Positions 45,625 through 54,752 of a stretch of DNA of 64,000 nt are shown piece by piece. Position 1 is the first letter of the stretch; each line of letters begins with the position of its first letter. The notes beneath the pieces are model-generated. The model ran no database searches, was not told the DNA's origin, and saw nothing but the letters and a program-made list of their open reading frames with translations. The DNA is taken from assembly GCA_017650305.1 (NCBI GenBank), contig JAGCFD010000060.1:1-64000 (forward strand), given 5' to 3'. A program made the translations under genes and the position numbers. The stretch comes from Bacteroidales bacterium. Its GTDB lineage: Bacteria; Bacteroidota; Bacteroidia; Bacteroidales; WCHB1-69.

Positions 45625-46272
45625 ATGGAAGAGCAAGAAAATAACGTATCTGCCAAGCCGTCACGCAAAGGCCTCTTCGGTCTGCTTTGTGTGCTATTGG
45701 GTCTGCTTTTGGGCGCCTGCGTGATGTTGCTCTTCTTCAATGTTAAAGGGCTCCACCGGCGGACTGCCGAAGTGCGTATCATCGAGCGTGATACCACTAG
45801 CGCCCGCGACACTGTGATCATCATTCATGAGTTTAAAAATGCTGCCCGCCAAGAACAGTCTGCCGACACGCTTGCTGTCGATACCACTCTTCTTGAAGAT
45901 GAAACGCAAGATCTTCTTCTTCCCTATTCTGCCGACATGGATGAGGATGTGGATGAAAATGCAGTCCCTTCTGAAGTGATGCTCGACAAAATGACACCCA
46001 AAGTCATCTGGTGGGATAACTACCAAAATGAAATACAGAGCACTGAAAAGTCTCTGAATTACCAAATTCAACTCTGGAGTACCCCATTCAAGAACCGAAC
46101 AGAGTATCAGTTTGATGGTACTACGCTAAGGGTGAAAGGTTTGATGATTGACAATCTGAAAATCCTTCATTATAAGAATGAACTATTTCTCGTCTCTCAA
46201 AAAAGAGTCTATCCGATTCATAAAAACCAACAATTTGAAAAGTTGGTGGAGACGCACGATATTGTAATGTAA
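45625..46272 (+). CDS. unrecognised single-pass membrane protein
   Basis: I do not recognise this 215-residue protein. It has a short basic cytoplasmic start, a membrane helix at about 17-39 (LFGLLCVLLGLLLGACVMLLFF), and an acidic, probably disordered periplasmic stretch (about 75-115, rich in Asp/Glu/Thr). A small C-terminal folded part follows (NYQIQLWSTPFKNRTEYQFDG, LKILHYKNELFLVSQKRVYPI). It lies 12 bases upstream of ugd and shares its promoter, which hints at a link to surface polysaccharide, but nothing in the sequence proves this. Confidence 0.7.
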   Translation: MEEQENNVSAKPSRKGLFGLLCVLLGLLLGACVMLLFFNVKGLHRRTAEVRIIERDTTSARDTVIIIHEFKNAARQEQSADTLAVDTTLLEDETQDLLLPYSADMDEDVDENAVPSEVMLDKMTPKVIWWDNYQNEIQSTEKSLNYQIQLWSTPFKNRTEYQFDGTTLRVKGLMIDNLKILHYKNELFLVSQKRVYPIHKNQQFEKLVETHDIVM

Positions 46273-46284
46273 TTTTCTAAGAAT

Positions 46285-47532
46285 ATGATAAAGAGAAAGA
46301 TAGCGGTTGCGGGAACTGGCTATGTGGGATTAAGCATCGCCACTCTGCTGGCGCAACATAACGAGGTGACGGCTGTGGACATTGTCCCGGAACGTGTTCA
46401 AATGGTCAATGACCGGAAGTCGCCCATCCAAGACGACTATATTGAGGATTATCTGGCTAACAAGCCGCTTATGCTGACGGCCACATTGGATGCGGAGGCC
46501 GCCTATGGCAGTGCCGACTTCGTGGTCATCGCCACCCCGACCAACTACGACAGTGTCAAGAACTTCTTCGACACCAGCGCGGTGGAGAGTGTCATCCGGC
46601 AGGTGATGCAGTACAATCCATCGGCCATCATGGTCATCAAGTCGACTATTCCGGTGGGCTATACAGAGCACATCCGGGAGGTTACGGGCAGTCGCAACAT
46701 CATCTTTGCACCGGAGTTTCTCCGTGAGAGCAAAGCGCTGTACGACAATCTGTATCCGTCTCGTATCATTGTGGGTTATAACCACTCGGATGCACATTTG
46801 GAGGAGCCGGCCCACACCTTTGCCGAGCTTGTCCGTAGCGCCTCGCTCAAGCCTGACGTGCCCGTCCTTTTCATGGGCAGCACGGAGGCCGAGGCCGTCA
46901 AGCTCTTCGCCAACACTTACTTGGCTTTGCGCGTCAGCTATTTCAATGAGCTGGATACTTACGCTGAGCTGAAAGGGCTTAACACCCAGCAGATCATCAA
47001 TGGTGTCTGTCTCGATCCCCGCATCGGCACGCACTATAACAACCCCTCCTTCGGCTATGGCGGCTATTGCCTGCCCAAGGACACCAAGCAGCTGCTGGCC
47101 AACTATGCCAATGTGCCGCAGAACATGATGAGCGCCATTGTGGAGAGCAACCGCACCCGCAAGGACTTCATCGCCGATCAGGTGCTCAAGATGGCCGGCT
47201 ACTACGACTACTATAACCGTGGCGACTATGACCAGAGCCAGGAGAAAGAGTGTGTGGTGGGCATCTACCGCCTGACCATGAAGTCCAACTCCGACAACTT
47301 CCGCCAAAGTTCCATCCAGGGTGTGATGAAGCGCATCAAGGCCAAAGGGGCGCAGGTCATTATCTACGAGCCCACCCTGGCCGACGGCAGCACCTTCTTT
47401 GGCAGCAAGGTGGTCAATGATCTGGCTGCCTTCAAGGCTATGAGCCAGGCCATCGTCGCCAACCGTTACGACGCTGTCCTCGATGATGTGAAGGAGAAGG
47501 TCTATACGCGAGACATATTTAATCGTGATTAG
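46285..47532 (+). CDS. ugd: UDP-glucose 6-dehydrogenase
   Basis: It oxidises UDP-glucose to UDP-glucuronate for capsule or LPS sugars. The 415-residue product is the short form (streptococcal HasB-like). The N-terminal Rossmann motif is [11 protein letters not shown], followed by [35 protein letters not shown], the catalytic-Cys motif [12 protein letters not shown] at about 255-266, and a C-terminal UDP-binding domain. A sister UDP-sugar (for example ManNAc) dehydrogenase is less likely given FLRESKAL and the length. Its last codons merge into a 7-base tandem repeat. Confidence 0.92.
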   Translation: MIKRKIAVAGTGYVGLSIATLLAQHNEVTAVDIVPERVQMVNDRKSPIQDDYIEDYLANKPLMLTATLDAEAAYGSADFVVIATPTNYDSVKNFFDTSAVESVIRQVMQYNPSAIMVIKSTIPVGYTEHIREVTGSRNIIFAPEFLRESKALYDNLYPSRIIVGYNHSDAHLEEPAHTFAELVRSASLKPDVPVLFMGSTEAEAVKLFANTYLALRVSYFNELDTYAELKGLNTQQIINGVCLDPRIGTHYNNPSFGYGGYCLPKDTKQLLANYANVPQNMMSAIVESNRTRKDFIADQVLKMAGYYDYYNRGDYDQSQEKECVVGIYRLTMKSNSDNFRQSSIQGVMKRIKAKGAQVIIYEPTLADGSTFFGSKVVNDLAAFKAMSQAIVANRYDAVLDDVKEKVYTRDIFNRD

Positions 47533-47691
47533 TGATTGGTGAAGAGTGAACAGTGAACGGTGATCAGTGAACAGTGATCAGTTGGGAGCAAACTGCGTCC
47601 TCGCAGTTTGTATGAAACTAAGAAATTAAGAAACTAAGAAGTTAAAGAGTTAAGAACAGGGGTGAGCCTAGTTCAAAGTCAAAGTTCAAAG
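47525..47691 (+). repeat. three adjacent degenerate short tandem repeats
   Basis: Eight copies of a 7-base unit GTGANNN (47525-47580: GTGATTA, GTGATTG, GTGAAGA, GTGAACA, GTGAACG, GTGATCA, GTGAACA, GTGATCA) begin inside the last codons of ugd. Five copies of an 8-base unit like AAACTAAG follow (47615-47654). Next comes GTTCAAA-GTCAAA-GTTCAAA-GTC (47671-47693). A perfect hairpin separates the first two families. This looks like slippage-prone sequence, with no evident coding role. Confidence 0.8.
47589..47610 (+). terminator. hairpin downstream of ugd
   Basis: A perfect 9-bp stem CAAACTGCG (47589-47597) and CGCAGTTTG (47602-47610) with loop TCCT. There is no U-run, so it may be a factor-dependent or mRNA-protecting structure rather than a classical terminator. 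Confidence 0.45.
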
Positions 47692-47694
47692 TCA

Positions 47695-48324
47695 ATGTCT
47701 TTTAGATTATCTCTCCGGATTTTGTTGACAGCGTTCTGCCTGTTGGGCTTGTCGTCTGCGCTAAGGGGGCAGATCGACACCGTGATGGTGGGGAGGATTG
47801 TCGAGGCTCAGCTGGAGCAGTACCCGGAGTTGCGGCTACAGGACATCTACAAGACCTTCTATCAGGACCGTTTCGGGCCGGGGCATCTGTTGGCGGACAC
47901 CTCCATGGCCATCTATTACTTGAATCAGGAGATGACGGCCGACAGTGCGTGGCTTACTGACGAACCGTTCTGTGAGCCGACTGGGTTCCAGGGTAACTAT
48001 GTGCGGGTCTATCTGTCGTGTCTGAAGCCGGGCGGACTGACGGTGCGCCAGCTGGCGGACGCCTTCATCCGCAGTGCCGGCCAAACGGTAACGCTGCCCA
48101 TCTCCTGGACTGACGAGTGGCATCTGATCTTGCAGATTATTGAACGAGAAGGCTGGCAGATACCGGATTATGAACAGGATAAGATCCGTATTGAGGAGCT
48201 GTTGGAGAATGGAGACATGCCTGTCACCCACAGTCGGAGTTACAATAGTCATTACCACCCGCACTATCGGATAGTGACGCGGGAGATCTTTGAGAAGGAG
48301 ATAAGGCCGTTGTTGGAGCGATAG
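47695..48324 (+). CDS. secreted conserved hypothetical protein
   Basis: The 209-residue exported protein has signal peptide MSFRLSLRILLTAFCLLGLSSALRGQ. The ATG start is preferred over a GTG 33 bases upstream, which lies in the tandem repeats. The mature protein has conserved-looking blocks: LRLQDIYKTFYQDRFGPGHLLADT, CEPTGFQGNYVRVYLSCLKPGGLT, SWTDEWHLILQIIEREGW and SRSYNSHYHPHYRIVTREIF, rich in His and Trp. I recall similar unnamed proteins in Bacteroidota but no function; the HxHxHY-like block could bind metal. No close neighbour suggests a role. Confidence 0.75.
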   Translation: MSFRLSLRILLTAFCLLGLSSALRGQIDTVMVGRIVEAQLEQYPELRLQDIYKTFYQDRFGPGHLLADTSMAIYYLNQEMTADSAWLTDEPFCEPTGFQGNYVRVYLSCLKPGGLTVRQLADAFIRSAGQTVTLPISWTDEWHLILQIIEREGWQIPDYEQDKIRIEELLENGDMPVTHSRSYNSHYHPHYRIVTREIFEKEIRPLLER

Positions 48325-48327
48325 TGC

Positions 48328-48546
48328 TTAGCGTGCGCCGCGGCACTCCACCTTCATGTGGGCGCCCCAGGCTTGACCATCGAAGTTATAGTCGGAACAT
48401 TTCTTGCCGCCTTCTGGCTCAAAAGGCTCGTCATAGCCCATGTCGACGCCATCGAGCCAGGTTCTGCATTCGCAGTGTTTGTTGCAGGAGGAGGTGCAAA
48501 ATGCCAAGAGGGCGGTTGCGGCCATTGTCAGGATCACTTTTTTCAT
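48328..48546 (-). CDS. small cysteine-containing lipoprotein
   Basis: The 72-residue protein has signal MKKVILTMAATALLAFCTSSC (lipobox TSSC) and a mature part of about 52 residues with three more cysteines (HCECRTWLDGVDMG, GKKCSDYNFDG, KVECRGAR). The start is the only Met followed by a signal peptide; the longer open frame upstream is rejected. It converges with the preceding gene, 3 bases apart. The mature length and Cys pattern suggest a small disulphide-bonded domain. Function unknown. Confidence 0.7.
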   Translation of the reverse strand: MKKVILTMAATALLAFCTSSCNKHCECRTWLDGVDMGYDEPFEPEGGKKCSDYNFDGQAWGAHMKVECRGAR

Positions 48547-49021
48547 GTTGGATTGAGGTTGGACTTCTGGTTCATTGCTTCTCCGGCGTGTCCGTGCATG
48601 GTGCGAAGTCCATGAAACACCACCCGCGGCCCACGACGGTTGTAGAGTTTCTACTATGGATATGATGCAGAGATGGGGAAAGGTTGCAGGGGGCATTTTT
48701 TGACAGAGTGCAATTAGAAGAAAGTTTCTGGATCCGACTTCCTTAGCTTGATGAGTTTTGTGTATTAGAAGATGTACACAAATTTTCGTCAATAAATCAA
48801 AATAATTGCCGATAATTTGTTTTTTGGATGAAACACATTGTCTTGGAGTTTCGCCGCTACGAGGATGCATCCTTGGCCCACACTGTCTCCAACCGCTCCA
48901 CCGCCTCCACCGGTACCGGGCTGATGGGCAGCGCTGTGCCGATGGAGGCGGTGATGATGGGGACGATATGTCCCGTTAGAGGATGCCTAGCTGAGGCAAA
49001 CGGATAGCTGATAACGAATGG
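48547..49021. other. intergenic region with inverted repeats and gene remnants
   Basis: These 475 bases hold no confident gene. 48583-48656 is GC-rich with small inverted repeats (CATGG..CCATG around 48594-48612; GTAGAGTTTCTAC at 48644-48656). The centre (48690-48825) is AT-rich. 48828-49007 is open on the plus strand for 59 codons starting MKHIVLEFRR. The minus strand is also open from the adhesin stop, reading RHPLTGHIVPIITASIGTAL then PVEAVERLETVWAKDASS before a stop near 48875. The minus reading looks more protein-like and may be a gene fragment. Confidence 0.4.
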
Positions 49022-52000
49022 CTATCTCTTCACAAAACTCTTCGTTACCACGCCATTGTCCGTTATGACGCGCACGAAATACATGCCACCGGATAGACTG
49101 GAAACATTGATCGTGGTACGTTCCTGTGGAGACGTTCCATGGAACGTCTCTACAATCTGGCCGTACACGTTGTACACTTCCAGGCTGGTGATGGTGATGT
49201 TCGCGTCGCTCACGGCTATGGAGATCGTCTCTGTGGCGGGGTTCGGGTAGAGGGTGACACTGCGCTCCAGGTAACTCAGGATGCCCACGTTGTCGGTGTG
49301 GAAGGTTGCCGTGTTGGACTCGTCGCTCGTCAGGCCGTTGGTGCAATGGGCCACCACGTTGACCATGTAGTCCTCATTCGGAACAAGGTCGGTCAGCGTG
49401 TAGGTGGTGGCAGAGACCGTGGCGGTGCTCCAGGTGCTCTCCGTCGTCTGACGGTAGTTGACCTGCCATTCGGTGGCGGTGTTTGGGGCCTGTTGCCAGG
49501 TCAGCACCACGGTGGTGTGGCTGCTCTCGTCCAGAGTGGCACTCAGGTTGGTCGGGGCCGGGCAGGTGGGAGTGTCTTGGTTCGGGGTGGTGAAGGATAC
49601 GATGTTCGACCAGTCGCTGTTGTCGTCGCCGCAGGATGCCTGTACCCGTATCTGATACTGGGTGTTGGGAGTCAGTCCGCTCATGGTGTAGGAGGTCGTG
49701 TTGGCGGTGGCGTTCTGCCAGGAGGTGGCGGTGGTGGTCTTGTACTGCACGTTCCAGGCTGTCTCGGAGCCACCAGCGGTCCAGGTGGCGGTGGCAGAGG
49801 TGGGTCCCGGATTGTTGACGGCAAGACCGGTGGGTGCGTCACAGGTGGCCGGAGCTCCGGCGCAATCCGGTGTGAAGTTGTAGGTGGAGAAGTTACTCAT
49901 GTCAGCCTGCATAAGTACCAACGATCCGTCAGGGCCATAGAGGGTGATGCTGCACTCACTGCTGTAATACTCCGAGTAGAAAACCAAGGATGCGGGGGCG
50001 CCGCTGCACAACGTCAAGGGCAGGGTGTAGCTGGTTCCAACTTCGGTGATCGTGGCCAGGGTGAGGCCATTCTGCTGCACATAGAGGGTGTTGTAGTCCC
50101 AGGAATCGTTATAGTCCCCAAAGACGTTGAGAGTGTAGGAACATTGCATGGTAGCCTCGCACATGGAGGTGTTGAAGGTGGTCTCGCGCCAATCGGAGAG
50201 GTCGCCACCGCCGCAGTCGGCTTGTACACGTACGTCATAGGCCGTGGTGGCCGACAAGCCCGTAAGTACATACGAGGGAGTGGAGGTGGTGACGGAGGTC
50301 CAGTTGCTGCTGTTGGAAGGCTTGTATTCCAGGATCCAGCTGCTTTCAGAGCCGCCAGGCGTCCAGCTTACTGTGGCCGTGGCCGTGCCAATGTCGGATA
50401 CTGTGAGGGCAGAGGGCTTCGGACAGGTGGGCGGGGCGCAGTGGATCATGATGGTGGTCAGAGTGCCGGCATTGGGCATGGAGATGGAGTAAACAATGTC
50501 GCCATAAGGATCTGATACCGTAAAGCTGCATTCAGTGTCGAAGTTGCCGGAATTCCAGACCAGTTGCATCGGAGCATTGTCGCACAAGGGAACTTGCTGG
50601 GTGATGCCGTAGCTGGAGGTGGGAACCGTCAGTTCGACCACGTCAAGACCATTCTGCTTGACAAGGAGCGTGGCGGTGTTCCAGCCGTCACCGTAAGAGT
50701 CGGAAAGGGTGAAGGTGTAGTTGCACTGCTCGGTAATTGGGCAGATGGACGTCTGGAAAGAGGTTTGTCTGTAGTCAGACACATCCCCGCCGCCACAGTC
50801 GGCATAGACTCTGACATCGTAAATGGTAGATGCAGTGAGGCCAGTCAGCAAGTAAGGGTTGGCGCTCGCATACACGACGTCCCAGGTGGTGGCGGTGGAG
50901 GGCTTGTACTCTATGATCCAGTCGGTCTCCGTACCACTTGACACCCAGTTGATGGTCGCTTCGACATCGCTGATGTTTGTGACGCTGACAGAGGAGGGGC
51001 GAGGACAGGTGGGAACTGTGCAATAGCTGGTGAAGGAGGTGAGGACACCCGCCGTGGGTGAGGACACATTTAAGAGAACCTCGCCAAAGGGATCGGTAAA
51101 GGTGAAGCTGCATTCGGAATCGTAAGAGCCAGAGACCCAAGATACTTGAATCGGCATGTTTTCGCACAAGGAGAGTACCGCTGAAAAGTTGGAGCTGGAG
51201 GTGGGTACTGTAAGGTTGGCCACCGTAACACCATTCTGAGTCACGATGATGGAAGCACCGTTCCAGCCGTCGCCGAAGCTGTCGGTAAGGCTGAAGGAAT
51301 AGTTGCACTGTTGGGTGAACGGGCATGCTGCCGTTTCGAAAGAGGATTCCCTGTAGTCGGACTCGTCGCCGCCGCCACAGTCAGCCTTGACCCGGATGTC
51401 ATAAACCGAACCTGCGGTCAAGCCGGTAAGCAGGTAGGGGTTGGTATTCACATATAACACATCCCAGATGTTGTCGGAAGCGAGTTTGTATTCCAGGATC
51501 CAGTCGGTCTCTGTGCCTGTGGAGACCCAGCTGATGGAGGCCTCTGTGTCACCGATCTCGGTGGCGCTGATGGATAAAGGACGCGGGCAGGAGCCAGCGG
51601 AACAGGAGCTGGTGAAGGTGGTCAAGGTGCCGGAGGATGGAGCTGAGGCGGAGAAGATGACCTCCCCGAACGGATCTGTCACGGTGAAACTGCATTCATC
51701 GTCGTAGCTGCCCGATGTCCAGGACAGTTGGATCTGTGCGCTGTCGCACAAGGCAACTTGGTGGGTTGCGGTGCTGGCGCTGGAGTTCGAGATGGTCAAC
51801 GTGGCCACCGTGGAGCCGTTCTGGCGCACAACGATAGCGGCGCTGTTCCAGCCATCCCCATAGTCATCCGTAAGGTTGAAGGTGTAGAGACACTGGTCTG
51901 TTGGGTCGCAGACAGGTGTGGTGAAGGAGACATTGCCCGTGGGTGTGCTGAATTCGCCGCCACAATCGGCCGCCACATGCACTTGATAGGTGGTGGAGGC

Positions 52001-54394
52001 GTTCAAAGGCGAGATCACGCAGGGGTTGGTGGTCGCAATCATGCTCTCCCAGATGGAGTCGCCGTTGGCTTTGTACTCAACCAGCCAGGAGGTCTCGGAG
52101 CCATGAGCTTGCCAAGATACTGTTGCCTCAGAGGTGGTGATGTCGCTCACGTTCACGCCGGAGACCATGCGGCAGCTGGAGAGGTAGTCGATGACGATGT
52201 CATCCACATAGCCGCGGTTGTTGCCGGAGCCGGGCTTGGGGGCCTTCAAGGCCATACGGTTGCCGGAGCCGGTGTAGGCGTCATAATAAACCACGTAGTC
52301 GGAGTAAGAGGTTCCCGTGATGGTCAGGGTGTCCATCGGCACGAAGGTGTTGGGACCGCCGGTCATCACACCCACTATCAGAGTGAACGGGGTGTTGGCG
52401 GAGTTGGAACGTGCCTTCATGGAAATCTGCAAGGTATTCAACGGGATGGAGTTGCTGATGACGGGCAGGATGGCGTACTGGTCGGCATATTGGTTGCCGC
52501 TCTGCGTGTAGAAACGCAAGGCATAGGAGCCGCTGTACGCATTGTTGTTGCTATAATAAACGTATGGATGGTTGCTGGAGGAGGAACCTGTGTTGTAGGT
52601 GTCCCAGCAGATGGGCACATTGGATTCGCCCGAGGAGGCGTTGTCGGTGTGTGTGTAGTTGGAGAACTCCTCGGTGAAGGGGATGTTGCTGATGGGAATA
52701 CAGGTGGTGGCACCCGTCACGCGGTTGAGGTTCCAGTCGCTGAGGCTGCTGCCGCAGTTGGCGCGGATCTGGAACTCGTAGGTGGTGGCATCCGGCAGAC
52801 CCGCCAGGGTGTACGGGTTGGTATTGACGGTCACCGTGGTGCCGGAACCCGTGGTGAAGCCCACCGGACCATATTCCAGCTCCCAGGAGACCGCGCTGCC
52901 GTTCTCAGTCCAGGAGAGTGTGATGCTGCTCTCGTCAGCTTCCGTGACGGTCAATGCCGAAGGCGCTGCACAAAGGTTCATGCCCAGGATGATGTCGTCC
53001 ACATGGCCACGGTTGTTGCCGGAGGCAGGCTTCGGAGCCTTGAGCACCACACGGTTGCCAGAGCCGGAGTAACTGCCGAAGTCCACTAACCGGTATGCGT
53101 AGGTGGTGTTGGACACCGTGAGGGTGTCGATAGGCGTGAAGGTGGAGACATCCATGCCGGAGGTAACACCCACCACCAAGGTGAAGTTGGTGTTGTTGGC
53201 CTGTCTTCTCATGTTCAAGCCTAACTGCAAACTCGGAATGCTGATGGCACTCAGGTCCAACTCAGGCAGGAAGGCGTACTGGTCAGAATAGTTCGTGCCA
53301 CTGCCCGTGTAGAAGCGCAGACTGTAGTTGCCGCTGTTGGCGTTGGAGGCGCCATAATAGACCCACGGATAGGCTGGATAGCTGCTTCCCGTGTTGGTGG
53401 CATCCCAGCAGTAGGCGAGATTGTTGGATCCTGTGCCGTTGTTCGGGTTGTTGGTATGCGTGTAAGAATCGAAATTCTCCGTGATAGGTATTACCGAAGT
53501 GGGGGCACAAAGCGTCAGGAATGATCCTGAAACATAGGAGCTGGTGTCATCGTTACAGTCGTTGGCCACACGCACGTTGTAGGTGGTGGAGGGATCCAAT
53601 CCCGAAATCGTCAAGAAGGTGTCCGTGACCGTATAGTTCATCACATTGGGGTTGTTCCAGGATTGGTTGGATTTCTTGACATCCACAATATACACATTAG
53701 GATTGAAAGAGGGGGTTGTCCATGACACCGTGGCGCCATCGGTGGCCACATCGGAAATGGCCAGGTTGGTTACCGGACCGCAGAAGTTGGGGTTCGGACT
53801 GATGTTCAGCTTTAGGTTCGGACGGTTGAAGGACCGGGAACCGGTACTGGAACCCGGATGCTGGGAATAGGTGATATCATCGTCCAGGTAACGATAGAGA
53901 CTGGAATAATTGGAGGTCTCTGAATAGTTGTATTCGAGGTCGGTAGAGTAATCGCTGGCATGCTTGGCGAAGACAATCACCAAGTTGTCGGTGCCATCAT
54001 AAAAATAGGGCGTGGTCAGGGTGTAGGTCTCCCATCCAGTGCCACTTCCGCCAATATTCATGTTAGTGCCAGAGTAAACGAGCGTCAGGTTGGACATGGG
54101 CGTCCAGTCCGACGTCGAACTGTATTGTCCTGAGTTCCTGTGCCCAATGTAGATGTTCACATTCTGACACATCAGGGTGCCGCTTGTTGAACGCTGCAAG
54201 GAGACGGCTGTGATGGTTCCCTGCATACCCACTTCCGTAGGGGTGCAGAGACATTCCCACCAGGAATCCTCATAATATGGATAAAAGGCCGTGGAATAAC
54301 TGGAGCTGCTTCCAGTGCCAATGATGACCTCCTGGGCGCTAAGCCTACCCATCGCAATGGCGAATAGCAAGGCTAAGAGTACAAATTTCTTCAT
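49022..54394 (-). CDS. giant modular T9SS-sorted adhesin-like protein
   Basis: The 1790-residue protein starts MKKFVLLALLFAIAMGRLSAQ, a clear signal peptide; the TTG two codons earlier is not needed. It has an N-terminal domain of about 170 residues and two MAM/jelly-roll domains (about 305-470 and 575-735, each ending NNRG(H/Y)VDDI). It also has about eight fibronectin type III units with CGGG loops, and four modules of about 195-residue period centred on DDYGDGWN, DSFGDGWN, DSYGDGWN and a diverged NDSWD (about 845, 1040, 1235 and 1427). A T9SS type A sorting domain begins near 1715 (VTLYPNPATETISI, YFVRV, VTKSFVKR). It is likely cell-surface binding cargo of PorKLMN. Confidence 0.9.
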   Translation of the reverse strand: MKKFVLLALLFAIAMGRLSAQEVIIGTGSSSSYSTAFYPYYEDSWWECLCTPTEVGMQGTITAVSLQRSTSGTLMCQNVNIYIGHRNSGQYSSTSDWTPMSNLTLVYSGTNMNIGGSGTGWETYTLTTPYFYDGTDNLVIVFAKHASDYSTDLEYNYSETSNYSSLYRYLDDDITYSQHPGSSTGSRSFNRPNLKLNISPNPNFCGPVTNLAISDVATDGATVSWTTPSFNPNVYIVDVKKSNQSWNNPNVMNYTVTDTFLTISGLDPSTTYNVRVANDCNDDTSSYVSGSFLTLCAPTSVIPITENFDSYTHTNNPNNGTGSNNLAYCWDATNTGSSYPAYPWVYYGASNANSGNYSLRFYTGSGTNYSDQYAFLPELDLSAISIPSLQLGLNMRRQANNTNFTLVVGVTSGMDVSTFTPIDTLTVSNTTYAYRLVDFGSYSGSGNRVVLKAPKPASGNNRGHVDDIILGMNLCAAPSALTVTEADESSITLSWTENGSAVSWELEYGPVGFTTGSGTTVTVNTNPYTLAGLPDATTYEFQIRANCGSSLSDWNLNRVTGATTCIPISNIPFTEEFSNYTHTDNASSGESNVPICWDTYNTGSSSSNHPYVYYSNNNAYSGSYALRFYTQSGNQYADQYAILPVISNSIPLNTLQISMKARSNSANTPFTLIVGVMTGGPNTFVPMDTLTITGTSYSDYVVYYDAYTGSGNRMALKAPKPGSGNNRGYVDDIVIDYLSSCRMVSGVNVSDITTSEATVSWQAHGSETSWLVEYKANGDSIWESMIATTNPCVISPLNASTTYQVHVAADCGGEFSTPTGNVSFTTPVCDPTDQCLYTFNLTDDYGDGWNSAAIVVRQNGSTVATLTISNSSASTATHQVALCDSAQIQLSWTSGSYDDECSFTVTDPFGEVIFSASAPSSGTLTTFTSSCSAGSCPRPLSISATEIGDTEASISWVSTGTETDWILEYKLASDNIWDVLYVNTNPYLLTGLTAGSVYDIRVKADCGGGDESDYRESSFETAACPFTQQCNYSFSLTDSFGDGWNGASIIVTQNGVTVANLTVPTSSSNFSAVLSLCENMPIQVSWVSGSYDSECSFTFTDPFGEVLLNVSSPTAGVLTSFTSYCTVPTCPRPSSVSVTNISDVEATINWVSSGTETDWIIEYKPSTATTWDVVYASANPYLLTGLTASTIYDVRVYADCGGGDVSDYRQTSFQTSICPITEQCNYTFTLSDSYGDGWNTATLLVKQNGLDVVELTVPTSSYGITQQVPLCDNAPMQLVWNSGNFDTECSFTVSDPYGDIVYSISMPNAGTLTTIMIHCAPPTCPKPSALTVSDIGTATATVSWTPGGSESSWILEYKPSNSSNWTSVTTSTPSYVLTGLSATTAYDVRVQADCGGGDLSDWRETTFNTSMCEATMQCSYTLNVFGDYNDSWDYNTLYVQQNGLTLATITEVGTSYTLPLTLCSGAPASLVFYSEYYSSECSITLYGPDGSLVLMQADMSNFSTYNFTPDCAGAPATCDAPTGLAVNNPGPTSATATWTAGGSETAWNVQYKTTTATSWQNATANTTSYTMSGLTPNTQYQIRVQASCGDDNSDWSNIVSFTTPNQDTPTCPAPTNLSATLDESSHTTVVLTWQQAPNTATEWQVNYRQTTESTWSTATVSATTYTLTDLVPNEDYMVNVVAHCTNGLTSDESNTATFHTDNVGILSYLERSVTLYPNPATETISIAVSDANITITSLEVYNVYGQIVETFHGTSPQERTTINVSSLSGGMYFVRVITDNGVVTKSFVKR
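49125..49154. repeat. palindrome within the adhesin sorting domain
   Basis: A perfect 22-base palindrome (49129-49150; left half GAGACGTTCCA, right half TGGAACGTCTC) extends to 30 bases with a single mismatched pair. It encodes the residues ETFHGTSPQ in the T9SS sorting domain, without breaking the frame. The length and perfection are far above what coding sequence needs. Confidence 0.75.
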
Positions 54395-54488
54395 AAGCAA
54401 ATAATAAGGACTTCTCGGTGATAATGGACTATGTCATACTTTCAGAACTTGCGAAGTCCGTTTGACAAGACATGAAAATTTGACGCTG

Positions 54489-54496
54489 CAAAGCTA
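54489..54496 (-). promoter_or_regulatory. -7 box for the adhesin gene
   Basis: The minus strand reads TAGCTTTG (TAnnTTTG), 94 bases before the ATG at 54394. Confidence 0.6.
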
Positions 54497-54686
54497 AATA
54501 TAAATTTTTATAAATCCAAACAATATTGCCAATTATTCCGGTAATTTTGTCAAATTTTATTGTAAGTACCTTGGCTAGACTGATTGTGAAATGATATAAT
54601 TAACTTGTGTTTAACTGTTTGCGTGAGTATTGCAAGAGGTTCATGGACCATCCGTGAAAGATGTCGGAACCTATCCACATTATTGT

Positions 54687-54694
54687 TATCTTTG
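54687..54694 (+). promoter_or_regulatory. -7 box for the M1 peptidase gene
   Basis: TATCTTTG (TAnnTTTG), 58 bases before the ATG at 54753. Confidence 0.7.
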
Positions 54695-54752
54695 CGCTTT
54701 CAAAAACGATGGTCGCGCTGATGCGGCGCAGACCCTTTGACATAGTACTATT

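Larger units (their letters stand above)
54395..54752. other. divergent promoter region, adhesin / M1 peptidase
   Basis: These 358 bases between divergent genes contain a minus-strand box (54489-54496) for the adhesin and a plus-strand box (54687-54694) for the peptidase. The adhesin transcript has a leader of about 90 bases. A weak GGTTC/GAACC inverted repeat (54639-54675) lies upstream of the peptidase promoter. No coding sequence is seen. Confidence 0.6.

Noticed and set aside
47525..47693. Tandem repeats considered as a CRISPR array
   Set aside because: Units are 7-13 bases, directly adjacent with no spacers, so this is not a CRISPR array.
48549..48870. N-terminal extension of the small lipoprotein (180-residue frame)
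   Set aside because: A clean lipoprotein signal starts at the internal Met; the extension crosses inverted repeats and AT-rich gap sequence.
49139..53089. Two plus-strand frames of about 455 residues over the adhesin
   Set aside because: They are Gly/Val/Arg-rich shadows of the repetitive Thr/Ser-rich adhesin; the repeats make the false frames long.
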